DNA of 64,000 nt from Cellulomonas sp. NS3 (GTDB taxonomy: Bacteria; Actinomycetota; Actinomycetes; Actinomycetales; Cellulomonadaceae), in NCBI RefSeq assembly GCF_024757985.1, contig NZ_CP103289.1:1736001-1800000 (forward strand). Direction: 5' to 3'. This document shows positions 8,578 to 16,456 of this stretch, in pieces. The notes below the pieces were generated by a model. The model worked only from the letters and a program-made list of their open reading frames with translations, was not told the DNA's origin and ran no database searches. The stretch's first letter is position 1; every line of letters begins with the position of its first letter. A program made the position numbers and the translations under genes.

Positions 8578-8722
8578 GGCGTTCTCCTCGCGAAGGCCTG
8601 GCGGGGTGGTGGCACAATTCGACCGGTCCTGGCGTGCGTCGGCAACAGCACGCGGGGTGGAGCACGTCACCATCGGGTCACGATCCTGCGGGGCCGGAGG
8701 GTCGCGGCGACGGTCCGGCGGG

Positions 8723-9406
8723 TCACGAGCTCTCGCGCGCGACGCGGCCGCGCATCGGGCGGGGCGTCAGCGCACGCTGCCCGCCGGCCAGGACGGCCTC
8801 GACGAGCAGGCACAGGCCGGCGACGAGCACGCCGCCCGCGAGGACCTCGCCGTAGCGCTGCAGGGCCAGGCCCGACGCGATGAGCGAGCCGAGCGAGGTC
8901 CCGCCGACGAACGCGGCGAGGGGCACGGTCGCGACGACCTGCACCGCGGCCGTCCGCAGCCCCGCCCCGATCAGGGGGAGCGCGAGGGGCAGCTCGACGC
9001 GCCGCAGCGAGGTCCAGGCGGACATCCCCATGCCCCGGGCGGCGTCCCGCACGTCGGCGTCGACCTCGAGGACGCCCGTGTAGGCGTTCGTGAGGATGGG
9101 CGGGACCGCGAAGATCGCGACCGCGAGGGTCGTCGCCGAGCCGCCGAAGAGCCCGGCGGACGCGAAGATCGTGAGCAGCGCGAACGTGGGCAGCGCGCGC
9201 GAGGTGTTCGCGACGACGACCGTGACCGCGCCGCCGCGGCGCCGGTGGCCGAGCCACACCCCGAGCGGCAGTGCGACGAGCGCCGCGAGCGCGACCGCCG
9301 CGACCGAGATCAGCAGGTGCTCGCGGGCCAGCGCGAGCACGCCGCCCCGGCCCGTCCAGTTGAGCGGGTCGTTGAGCCAGAGCAGCGCGTCCTGGACGAC
9401 GTCCAT
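8723..9406 (-). CDS. ABC transporter permease (compatible solutes)
   Basis: This 227-residue integral membrane protein has about five or six hydrophobic segments. The EAA-type loop, AARGMGMSAWTSLRRVELPLALPLI, marks a binding-protein-dependent permease of the ProW/OpuBB class. It pairs with the second permease and the divergent ATPase. A GTG (9409) and ATG (9406) are adjacent. ATG 9406 is preferred because the GGGAGG at 9411-9416 is too close to the GTG. The neighbouring binding protein starts 145 bp downstream. Confidence 0.87.
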   Translation of the reverse strand: MDVVQDALLWLNDPLNWTGRGGVLALAREHLLISVAAVALAALVALPLGVWLGHRRRGGAVTVVVANTSRALPTFALLTIFASAGLFGGSATTLAVAIFAVPPILTNAYTGVLEVDADVRDAARGMGMSAWTSLRRVELPLALPLIGAGLRTAAVQVVATVPLAAFVGGTSLGSLIASGLALQRYGEVLAGGVLVAGLCLLVEAVLAGGQRALTPRPMRGRVARESS

Positions 9407-9428
9407 CACGCCTCCCTCAGGGTGTCCG

Positions 9429-9473
9429 GGACGACGCGGCCCGGGACGACGTGGCCCCGGACGACGCGGCCCG
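9429..9473. repeat. Three 15-bp tandem repeats between the permease genes
   Basis: Three consecutive copies of GGACGACGCGGCCCG (the middle one has T and C substitutions) lie in the 115-bp gap between the two permeases. The rest of the gap keeps a looser CACGGTCCGG motif. No gene is present. The role is unknown. Confidence 0.8.
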
Positions 9474-9521
9474 GCCCCGCACGGTCCGGCCTGGCACGGT
9501 CCGGAGCGCTGCGGTCCCGCG

Positions 9522-10214
9522 TCATGCGGTCCGGCCCGCCCGCGACCACGGGGTCACGGCGCGCCCCGCGGCGTACAGCACGAGGTCGCAGACGAGCGCG
9601 AGCGCGAGGCACAGCAGCGTCGCCGTCATGATCTCGGCGTGGTACCGGCTGCGGAAGCCCCGGAACATCAGCTGCCCGAGCCCGCCGTAGCCGACCACGA
9701 CACCGACCGTCACGAGCGCGACCGTGGTCACGGTCGCGAGCCGGACGCCCGCGACGATCGCCGGGAGCGCGTTCGGCAGCTCCACGGTCAGCAGCAGCCG
9801 CAGCCGGCCGTACCCGAGGCCGCGGGCGGCGTCGCGCACCGCGGGGTCGACCCCGGCGAGCCCGACGACGATGTTGCGCAGGAGCACGAGCAGCGCGTAG
9901 GTGACGAGGCCGATCAGCACGGTCGTGCGGCCGATCCCCGTCCACGGGGCGAGGATGGCGAAGAGCGCGACGGACGGCACGGTGTAGAGCACGCCCGCGG
10001 TCCCGACGAGCGGACCGGCGAGCCGCGGCCGCACGTGCGCGATCGCGCCGAGCGGCAGCGCGAGCACGAGGGCGATCGCGACGGCCTGGAAGGTCAGCGT
10101 CGTGTGCTGGGAGAGCGCGCGCAGCAGGTCCTCCTGGTTGCGCGTGACGTAGTCCCACGACAGCCACGGATTCGCGGGCTCGGTCGCGGCGCGCAGCGCA
10201 CGGGAGGGGATCAT
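9522..10214 (-). CDS. ABC transporter permease (compatible solutes)
   Basis: This 230-residue membrane protein is paralogous to the permease at 8723. It has the loop AARGLGYGRLRLLLTVELPNALPAIVAGVRLAT and about six hydrophobic segments, and should form a heterodimeric channel with the other permease. The ATG at 10214 has TACGTT 7 nt upstream and no Shine-Dalgarno, so it is likely leaderless and is the first gene of the minus-strand permease-permease-binding protein unit. It diverges from the ATPase at 10315, with the two promoters sharing about 100 bp. Confidence 0.87.
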   Translation of the reverse strand: MIPSRALRAATEPANPWLSWDYVTRNQEDLLRALSQHTTLTFQAVAIALVLALPLGAIAHVRPRLAGPLVGTAGVLYTVPSVALFAILAPWTGIGRTTVLIGLVTYALLVLLRNIVVGLAGVDPAVRDAARGLGYGRLRLLLTVELPNALPAIVAGVRLATVTTVALVTVGVVVGYGGLGQLMFRGFRSRYHAEIMTATLLCLALALVCDLVLYAAGRAVTPWSRAGRTA

Positions 10215-10314
10215 CCGGGCGAACGTACCGGCGCCCGCCGACAGCCGCACCGGGGGACGCGGCGGGCGTCGCTCCGGAGGACCGTTGTCGGTCCGGCCCG
10301 GTAGCGTCCCCGGG

Positions 10315-11346
10315 ATGGGAACCGCGATCGCGTTCGAGCACGTGCGCAAGGTCTACGCGGACGGCTCCGTGGCGGTCGAGGACCTCTCGCTCGAGGTCCG
10401 CGAGCACGAGCTGCTCGCGCTCGTCGGCCCGTCAGGCTGCGGCAAGTCCACGACGCTGCGCATGGCGAACCGCCTCGTCGAGCCCACGTCGGGCCGCATC
10501 CTGCTCGGGGGCGAGGACGTCACGAACGCCGACGCGGTCGAGCTGCGCCGGCGCATGGGCTACGTGATCCAGCACGTCGGGCTGTTCCCGCACCGCACGG
10601 TGGCGCAGAACGTCGCGACGGTCCCGGTGCTGCTGCGCTGGGACCGGCGCCGGACGACCGCCCGCGTCGAGGAGCTGCTCGATCTCGTCGGCCTCGACCC
10701 CGCGGTGTACGCCCGGCGCTACCCGCACGAGCTCTCGGGCGGCGAGCGCCAGCGCGTCGGGGTCGCCCGCGCGCTCGCGTCGGACCCGCCGGTGCTGCTC
10801 ATGGACGAGCCGTTCGGCGCCGTCGACCCGGTCGGGCGCCGCCGCCTCCAGTCCGAGTTCGCGCGGATCCGGCGCGAGCTCGGCACGACCGTGATGCTGG
10901 TCACGCACGACGTCGACGAGGCCGTCCGGCTCGGGGACCGCATCGCGGTCCTGAGCAAGGGCGGGCACCTCGAGCAGCTCGCCGACCCGGTGCAGGTGCT
11001 CGCGGCACCCGCGAGCGCCGCGGTCGCGGACCTCGTCGGACAGGGGGCGGCGGTCCGGCTGCTCGCGCTGGGTCGCGTCGAGCTCGGCGACCTGGTCCCC
11101 GTCCCGAGCGCTCCCGGTGCGGGTGAGGAGCGTGAACCCGCCCTGCCGCCCGCGGAACCGCTCCCGCTGGGGGCGTCGCTCGACATGGCCTTCGCCCGGC
11201 TGGCGGCCGCCCACGGCGGGCACGTGCCGGTCACGGACGGCGGGAGGGTCGTCGGCTCGCTCGACGGCGCGTCCCTGCTCGCCGCGCTCCACCGGGTGAC
11301 CCGCGCGGCGCTCGACGCCGAGGCAGCGGCCGGTCGCACCGCCTGA
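10315..11346 (+). CDS. ABC transporter ATPase (OpuBA/ProV-like)
   Basis: This 343-residue cytosolic ATPase energises the compatible-solute importer encoded divergently at 7579-10214. Walker A is GPSGCGKST (residues 38-46), the signature is LSGGERQRVGVARAL, Walker B is VLLMDEPFGAVD, and the switch histidine lies in LVTHDVDEA. After residue about 245 there is a degenerate CBS-like region (GHVPVTDGGRVVGSLDGASLL). In OpuA-type transporters CBS domains sense ionic strength. The ATG has TAGCGT 7 nt upstream and no Shine-Dalgarno, so the transcript is probably leaderless. Confidence 0.9.
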   Translation: MGTAIAFEHVRKVYADGSVAVEDLSLEVREHELLALVGPSGCGKSTTLRMANRLVEPTSGRILLGGEDVTNADAVELRRRMGYVIQHVGLFPHRTVAQNVATVPVLLRWDRRRTTARVEELLDLVGLDPAVYARRYPHELSGGERQRVGVARALASDPPVLLMDEPFGAVDPVGRRRLQSEFARIRRELGTTVMLVTHDVDEAVRLGDRIAVLSKGGHLEQLADPVQVLAAPASAAVADLVGQGAAVRLLALGRVELGDLVPVPSAPGAGEEREPALPPAEPLPLGASLDMAFARLAAAHGGHVPVTDGGRVVGSLDGASLLAALHRVTRAALDAEAAAGRTA

Positions 11347-11402
11347 CCGGCCGCGGCCGCACCCGCGCTGTGGCCCGGACGACGGCTCGCTACGCTGCAC
11401 GG

Positions 11403-12326
11403 GTGACCCAGCCCCGCATCGCCCTCGCGACCTCGTCCGCCCTCCCCGAGCTCGAGGCCGACGACCGCCCGCTGGTCCCGGCCCTGGCGGAGCGCGGCAT
11501 CACCGCCGAGCCCGTCGTCTGGGACGACCCGGCGGTCGACTGGTCGTCCTACGACCTCGTGCTCATCCGCTCGACGTGGGACTACACCCAGCACCCCGAC
11601 GACTTCCTGGCCTGGAGCCGGAAGGTCGAGGAGGTCTCGCGCCTCGTCAACCCGGCGTCGGCCGTCGCGTGGAACGTCGACAAGCAGTACCAGCGCGCGC
11701 TCGAGAGCGCCGGCCTGCCGATCATCCCGACCATCTGGCTCGACCCCGAGCGCAACTTCGACTCGCGCGCGATCCACACGCGCTTCCCGGCGTTCGGCGA
11801 CTTCGTCATCAAGCCGACCATCTCGACGGGCTCGCGGGACACCGGGCGGTACAACGCCGGGGAGACCCCGTCCCGGGCCCTGGCCATCACGCACGCGAAG
11901 AACCTGCTCACCGCGGGCCGGCACGTCATGGTCCAGCGCTACCTCCGGCAGGTCGACACCGTCGGCGAGAGCGCGCTCGTGTTCATCGACGGCCGGTTCA
12001 GCCACGCGGTCCGCAAGGCCCCGCAGCTCGAGGGCCCGTTCCGCGCCGAGGACGCCGAGGGCGACAAGACCGTCAAGCACGAGGTCATGACGGCGCGCGA
12101 GGCGAGCGCCGAGGAGATCGCGGTCGCCGAGCGCGTCGTCGCGGCGCTGCCGCAGCTCGTGGACGGCGTCGAGAGCCCGCTGCTGTACGCGCGCGTCGAC
12201 CTCGTCCCGGACGACGCCGGGCGCCCCGTCGTGCTCGAGCTCGCACTGACGGAGCCGTCGCTGTTCTTCTCCCTCGGCGACGGGTCCCTCGAGCGCTTCG
12301 CGGACGCCCTCGCCGCGAGGCTCTGA
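11403..12326 (+). CDS. ATP-grasp ligase-like protein
   Basis: This 307-residue protein of the RimK/glutathione-synthetase-like ATP-grasp group has the family marker VLIRSTWDYTQHPDDFLAW. WNVDKQYQRALESAGLPIIPT starts the ATP-grasp domain, FVIKPTISTGSRDTGRY supplies the ATP-binding lysine and glycine-rich loop, and YARVDLV plus VLELALTEPSLFF hold metal ligands. Relatives are often labelled O-ureido-D-serine cyclo-ligase (DcsG-like), but no cycloserine genes are nearby, so the substrate is unknown. GTG 11403 has TACGCT exactly 6 nt upstream, consistent with a leaderless mRNA. A perfect hairpin follows at 12408. Confidence 0.82.
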   Translation: MTQPRIALATSSALPELEADDRPLVPALAERGITAEPVVWDDPAVDWSSYDLVLIRSTWDYTQHPDDFLAWSRKVEEVSRLVNPASAVAWNVDKQYQRALESAGLPIIPTIWLDPERNFDSRAIHTRFPAFGDFVIKPTISTGSRDTGRYNAGETPSRALAITHAKNLLTAGRHVMVQRYLRQVDTVGESALVFIDGRFSHAVRKAPQLEGPFRAEDAEGDKTVKHEVMTAREASAEEIAVAERVVAALPQLVDGVESPLLYARVDLVPDDAGRPVVLELALTEPSLFFSLGDGSLERFADALAARL

Positions 12327-12407
12327 ACCCGCGGACCGCGGCTCCGGCCCGGCCCGGCCCGCGAGGCCGGAGTGGCCGCGAGGGTCCGTGGCTCCCGGGC
12401 TCATGAC

Positions 12408-12440
12408 GAAGGCCCCGCACTCGACGAGTGCGGGGCCTTC
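12408..12440. terminator. Terminator shared by ATP-grasp gene and tRNA-His
   Basis: GAAGGCCCCGCACTCG is followed immediately by its complement, a long perfect palindrome. It sits just downstream of tRNA-His on the minus strand and about 80 bp after the ATP-grasp stop on the plus strand. Confidence 0.78.
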
Positions 12441-12447
12441 GTGCCGG

Positions 12448-12521
12448 GGTGAGTAACGGGACTTGAACCCGCGACCCCCTGGACCACAACCAGGTGCTCT
12501 ACCAGCTGAGCTATACCCACC
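12448..12521 (-). tRNA. tRNA-His (GUG)
   Basis: The anticodon loop TTGTGGT gives GUG. An extra G at position -1 (12521) opposite discriminator C (12448) is the hallmark of tRNA-His. The acceptor GTGGGTA pairs with TACTCAC with one wobble. CCA is not encoded. Confidence 0.94.
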
Positions 12522-12596
12522 ATGCCTGCGCGGGACCCGTCGCTCCGGGACCCGGCCAGCCTGCGCCGCGGACGGCGCGAGAAGAAGTGTACAAGG

Positions 12597-13310
12597 TCAG
12601 GCGGGGTGCGGTGCACCGGATACCGCGGCACCGGTCGCGTCCCCGGTCCCGGCGCCCGTCGGCGCCGCGGCCGCGACGCGCGCGACGGAGGTCGCGACGA
12701 CCTCGGCGGCGATGGCCTTCGCCGTCTTGGAGTCCGGACCCGGCTGCGGCGCGAGGAGCGCCGCCCGGTAGTACCGCAGCTCGTCGATGCTCTCGAGGAT
12801 GTCGGCGAGCGCGCGGTGCCCGCCGTTCTTCTTGGGGGACGCGAAGTACACCCGCGGGTACCAGCGCCGCGCGAGCTCCTTGATGGAGGACACGTCGATG
12901 ACCCGGTAGTGCAGGTAGCCGACGAGCTCGGGCATGTCGCGGTCGAGGAACGTCTTGTCCGTCCCCACCGAGTTGCCCGCGAGCGGCGCGCGCCCGGGCT
13001 CGGGGACCCACTGGCGGATGTAGTCGAGCACCTGCTCCTGCGCCTGGGCGAGCGACGTGCCGCCGGGCAGGTCGAGCAGCAGCCCGGACGTCGTGTGCAT
13101 GTCCCGCACGAAGTCGTTCATCTGCTCGAGCGCGCCCGGTGGCGGTGCCACGACCACCTCGACGCCCTCGCCGAGCACGTTCAGCTCGGAGTCCGTCACG
13201 ACCGCGGCCACCTCGATGAGGGCGTCCGCCGTGAGGTCGAGGCCCGTCATCTCGCAGTCGATCCACACGATCCGGTCGTTGCTCGTGTGTCCGTTACCCG
13301 TCGTCGTCAC
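12597..13310 (-). CDS. orn: Oligoribonuclease
   Basis: This 237-residue DEDDh 3'-5' exoribonuclease finishes mRNA decay by cutting 2-5-nt RNAs and pGpG, the linear product of c-di-GMP. Motif I is VWIDCEMTGLD, motif II is GNSVGTDKTFLDRDMP, and motif III includes HRALADILESI with the catalytic His and Asp. YRVIDVSSIKELARRW is typical. It is about 40 residues longer than E. coli Orn owing to an Ala/Gly/Pro-rich tail. GTG 13310 has TAGGCT exactly 6 nt upstream, so it is leaderless. Cleavage of pGpG is relevant to the c-di-GMP riboswitch candidate at 61.7 kb. Confidence 0.94.
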   Translation of the reverse strand: MTTTGNGHTSNDRIVWIDCEMTGLDLTADALIEVAAVVTDSELNVLGEGVEVVVAPPPGALEQMNDFVRDMHTTSGLLLDLPGGTSLAQAQEQVLDYIRQWVPEPGRAPLAGNSVGTDKTFLDRDMPELVGYLHYRVIDVSSIKELARRWYPRVYFASPKKNGGHRALADILESIDELRYYRAALLAPQPGPDSKTAKAIAAEVVATSVARVAAAAPTGAGTGDATGAAVSGAPHPA

Positions 13311-13319
13311 CCCGCCAGC

Positions 13320-13715
13320 CTACGGCGCGGGGCGGTGCGGGCCCGACCTGCCCGGTTCGTCTGGCGCGCCGTCGCGCGTTCTGCCCGGGGCGATCGACGG
13401 CCCGGGCACGGGTGGCACGGTCGACGCGACCCACGCGGCCAGCACCACGACGGCCGCGCCGACGCCTCCCGCGACGAGCGCGGTGCGCCACGGCAGACCG
13501 GCCCACGCGAGCACGAGCGTGGTGGCCCCGCCGGCGACGGCCCCCAGCACCGCACGCTCGCCGAGCGCGCGCAGCCCGGCCCGCAGGCGCTGGACTCGAC
13601 CCGGCCGCGCCGCGGGACGGCCCCGCGCCCCGTGGTCGCCCGCGGTCACGGCGCGGGCAGGGCGCGCGAGCCGGTCGGCGGCGGCACCCCGGGAGTCATC
13701 CGGCCATCGTTCCAC
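13320..13715 (-). CDS. Small membrane protein, function unknown
   Basis: This 131-residue hypothetical protein has a basic, Arg/Pro-rich N-terminus and two adjacent hydrophobic stretches in the middle (VLGAVAGGATTLVLAWAGL and TALVAGGVGAAVVVLAAWVA). Its tail is hydrophilic. Third codon positions are GC-rich in the expected way, which supports real coding. Its start is probably GTG 13715. It ends 10 bp before the oligoribonuclease start, and its TAG stop overlaps the TAGGCT -10 element of orn. Function not recognised. Confidence 0.5.
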   Translation of the reverse strand: MERWPDDSRGAAADRLARPARAVTAGDHGARGRPAARPGRVQRLRAGLRALGERAVLGAVAGGATTLVLAWAGLPWRTALVAGGVGAAVVVLAAWVASTVPPVPGPSIAPGRTRDGAPDEPGRSGPHRPAP

Positions 13716-13758
13716 GCGTCCCCCACGTGCGGGCGTGGATCGGTGCCTCCGGGCAGCG

Positions 13759-13795
13759 CGACGACGCGGACCCCCAGGGGTGGTCCGCGTCGTCG
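13759..13795 (-). terminator. Hairpin terminator for the small gene at 13895
   Basis: CGACGACGCGGACC (13759-13772) pairs perfectly with GGTCCGCGTCGTCG (13782-13795). It lies 100 nt downstream of the small minus-strand gene and has no T tract. Confidence 0.65.
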
Positions 13796-13860
13796 GTCGT
13801 GCGGTGCTCGGGTCCTGCCGGGTGGCCGGCCCGAACGGGTGAGCGCGCGCTCGCGGTCCG

Positions 13861-13911
13861 CGTGCGGCGCCGGGCTCAGCGTGCGGCGCCGGGCTCAGCG
13901 TGCGGCGCCGG
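13861..13911. repeat. 19-bp tandem repeat, 2.7 copies
   Basis: CGTGCGGCGCCGGGCTCAG is repeated perfectly twice and then partially. It overlaps the 3' end of the small gene on the minus strand, and each full copy contributes an in-register TGA on that strand. Confidence 0.85.
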
Positions 13912-14092
13912 CGAGAGCCGGGACCGCGAGGATCAGCCACGGACGGCGCCGCTGTTCGGGCGGTCGACCGGAGGCCTCGGAGGCGGGATCTCGCCGGTCG
14001 GGGACCGGGCGGCGCGCCCGCTCCGCACGCGCGGCGGCGAGGCGCTCCTCGTGGTCGCGACGGACGAGGTCGAAGGTCGTGGTGGGGTGCAT
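13895..14092 (-). CDS. Small basic protein, function unknown
   Basis: This 65-residue Arg-rich protein starts MHPTTTFDLVRRDHEERLAAARAERARR in character (a predicted helical, charged N-terminal half) and ends in a hydrophobic PWLILAVPALAGAAR. Small proteins of this pattern are common in actinobacteria as I remember, without assigned function. ATG 14092 is preceded by GGAGACC. The TGA falls inside the 19-bp repeat, so the present C-terminus may have been shaped by repeat expansion. Confidence 0.55.
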   Translation of the reverse strand: MHPTTTFDLVRRDHEERLAAARAERARRPVPDRRDPASEASGRPPEQRRRPWLILAVPALAGAAR

Positions 14093-14316
14093 GGTGGTGG
14101 TCTCCGTGAGTCGTGCGAGTGGGCCTGGCCTGGCCCGGGAGGTCACCGCGGTAGGTCCACGGAACCACCGCGCACGTGCCCGGGTCATCCCTTTTTTCTG
14201 GTGCGAGCCGCCCCGGCGGCGGGTGGGCGCCCCGGGGTCCCGCCCGCCGGTGCGGTGCGCTCGTCGACCTCGGGGTTCGACGCGCCGGTCGCGGGACGCC
14301 TGGGTAGCGTCGGTGC

Positions 14317-15087
14317 ATGTCCCACGAGCACGCGGTCCCCGGCGACACCTCGTCGCTGCGCCGCGCGTGGTCGCGGGTCACCGGCGACGCGCTCGTCCGC
14401 GCGACCGTCCCGGGCCTGCTGCTCGTCGCGCTCGGTCTGGCCGTGTTCGGCGGTCTGCTCGACGGCGTGCAGGAGCAGGACGACCTCACGGTGCTCGACC
14501 GCCCGCTGCTCACGTGGCTCGTCGAGCAGCGGGGTGACGCCGCGACGGCGGTGCTCGCGGCGATCACGTTCGTCACCGGCCCCACCGTGCTGCCGGCGGT
14601 GGTCGTCGTGGCGTGCGCGCTGTGGGCCCTCGTGCGGCGCGAGTGGTGGCGGCCGCTGCTCCTCGCGGGGGCCATGGCAGGCTCGACGCTGCTCTCCCTC
14701 GCGATCAAGGGGCTGGTCGCCCGCCCTCGGCCGCCGATGGAGACGATGGACATCCCCGGCGCTGAGACGACGGCGTCGTTCCCGTCGGGGCACACGATCG
14801 GCACGTCGACGTTCCTGCTCGTGGCGGGCTACCTCGCGTGCCGTCGGCGGCCGACCGCGGCCCGCATCGTGACGTGGACCGTCGGGGGAGCGCTCGGCAT
14901 CGCCGTGGTCGGCCTGAGCCGGCTCTACCTCGGCTACCACTTCCTCACGGACGTGCTCGCGGCGATCGCGCTCGCGGTGGCGATCACGGGGGTCGTGACG
15001 ATCGTGGACCGGTGGCGCGCGTGGAAGTCGGCGCGAGGGCACGCGGGCGACCTGCCGCCCGACGAGCCGCTGCGCCCGGTGGACTGA
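14317..15087 (+). CDS. PAP2-family membrane phosphatase
   Basis: This 256-residue integral membrane phosphatase has the three PAP2 motifs in order: KGLVARPRP, FPSGHTIG and SRLYLGYHFLTD. It likely dephosphorylates a lipid phosphate such as undecaprenyl pyrophosphate or phosphatidate on the outer face of the membrane. About six hydrophobic segments flank the motifs. ATG 14317 has TAGCGT exactly 6 nt upstream, so the transcript appears leaderless. The hydrolase gene follows after 43 bp with its own Shine-Dalgarno and may be co-transcribed. Confidence 0.9.
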   Translation: MSHEHAVPGDTSSLRRAWSRVTGDALVRATVPGLLLVALGLAVFGGLLDGVQEQDDLTVLDRPLLTWLVEQRGDAATAVLAAITFVTGPTVLPAVVVVACALWALVRREWWRPLLLAGAMAGSTLLSLAIKGLVARPRPPMETMDIPGAETTASFPSGHTIGTSTFLLVAGYLACRRRPTAARIVTWTVGGALGIAVVGLSRLYLGYHFLTDVLAAIALAVAITGVVTIVDRWRAWKSARGHAGDLPPDEPLRPVD

Positions 15088-15130
15088 GCAGCCCGGCGCA
15101 GGGTGCGACGGGGCGGACGAGGGAGCGGCG

Positions 15131-16111
15131 ATGGAGACGTTCACGCGGGACGGCCTGACGTTCGACGTCCGCGACACGGGGCCGGCGGGTGCGCCGACGG
15201 TCGTGTGCCTGCACGGGTTCCCGCAGGACGCGCGCGCGTTCGAGGGCGTGGTCCCGGGGCTCGTCGCCGCCGGGTTCCGGGTCCTGGTACCCGATCAGCG
15301 CGGGTACTCCCCGGGTGCCCGGCCGGCGGGGCGCTCCGCGTACGTGCTGCGCGAGCTCGTCGCCGACGTGGCGGCGCTGCTCGACGCGGCGGGCGTCGAC
15401 CGGGCGCACCTCGTCGGCCACGACTGGGGCGGTGCCGTCGGGTGGGCGTTCGCGAGCCGGCGCGCCGAGCGCACGGCGTCGCTCACCGTGCTCTCGACCG
15501 CGCACCCCGCGGCGATGGTCCGGGCCCTCACGCGCAGCTCGCAGGGGCTGCGCTCCGCGTACGTCGCCGGCTTCCAGCTCCCGTGGCTGCCCGAGCGCCT
15601 GCTGCTCGCCCGGGGTGGCTCCGTCCTCCGTCGCGCGCTCGTGCGCTCCGGGCTGCCCGACGACCTCGCCACCCACGACCTGCGCCGCATGCAGGAGCCC
15701 GGCGCCCTCACGGCCGCCCTGGCGTGGTACCGCGCGATCCCGCTGGGACGCGGGTCCGCCGCGGGCGAGGTGCACGTGCCGACGGTGCTCGTGACCGGGA
15801 CGCAGGACCCCTCCTTCGCGCCCGCGTCGGTCGAGGGCACCCGGCGTCTGGTGCGCGGGCCGTACGAGCACCGTCCGCTGGCCGCCGGGCACTGGCTGCC
15901 CGAGACGCGCCCGGACGACGTGGTCGCCGCCGTCCTCTCCGCGGTGCGCGCGTCCGACGCGGAGCCGGACCGTGCAGCCGCGCCCGGGCTCGCCGGGTGG
16001 GAAGGTGCGGGGCGGTGGCCGGTCGACGACCAGCCCGTCCGGGAGGACGCGGGGCCCACGATCGAGCCCTGGGCCAACGTGGACCCCGGCCGCCCGGGTC
16101 CCAACCTCTGA
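15131..16111 (+). CDS. Alpha/beta hydrolase, epoxide-hydrolase-like
   Basis: This 326-residue cytosolic hydrolase carries HGFPQDARAF (oxyanion loop), DQRGYSPGARP and the nucleophile elbow GHDWGGAVGW with Asp near residue 98. That aspartate is typical of epoxide hydrolases and haloalkane dehalogenases. AGHWLPE supplies the catalytic histidine, and TGTQDPSFAPAS precedes it. The last 60 residues are an unusual hydrophilic tail rich in Pro/Gly. GAGGGAG lies 6 nt before ATG. The natural substrate cannot be told from sequence. Confidence 0.83.
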   Translation: METFTRDGLTFDVRDTGPAGAPTVVCLHGFPQDARAFEGVVPGLVAAGFRVLVPDQRGYSPGARPAGRSAYVLRELVADVAALLDAAGVDRAHLVGHDWGGAVGWAFASRRAERTASLTVLSTAHPAAMVRALTRSSQGLRSAYVAGFQLPWLPERLLLARGGSVLRRALVRSGLPDDLATHDLRRMQEPGALTAALAWYRAIPLGRGSAAGEVHVPTVLVTGTQDPSFAPASVEGTRRLVRGPYEHRPLAAGHWLPETRPDDVVAAVLSAVRASDAEPDRAAAPGLAGWEGAGRWPVDDQPVREDAGPTIEPWANVDPGRPGPNL

Positions 16112-16164
16112 GGTGCCGGTCCGGGGCCGGACGCACCGCCGCCCGAGAGCCGGCGCCGCCGGTG

Positions 16165-16237
<73 letters not shown>

Positions 16238-16421
16238 GGGGCCCGGACATCGGTGCTCACGGGGAGCGTCGGGCCGCCGGGCCTCTCCGGCCTACCGTAT
16301 CGGCTCGGCCCGCGCGTGCTCGCGACCCGGGCCGTCGCGGCCTGACCCGGATCGCACGCCTCGGCTGTGACGGCCGACACACGCACCGGCGGACGCGCCG
16401 CCGTCGCTGCGGCGCGTGCGT

Positions 16422-16450
16422 TTGGCCTGTTCACGTCGGCACGCGACTAT
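16422..16450 (+). promoter_or_regulatory. Promoter of the first GTPase pair
   Basis: TTGGCC (16422-16427), 17 bp and GACTAT (16445-16450) are followed after exactly 6 nt by the GTG at 16457. This supports a leaderless start and the choice of that GTG over an upstream in-frame GTG at 16367. Confidence 0.5.
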
Positions 16451-16456
16451 AGGGAC

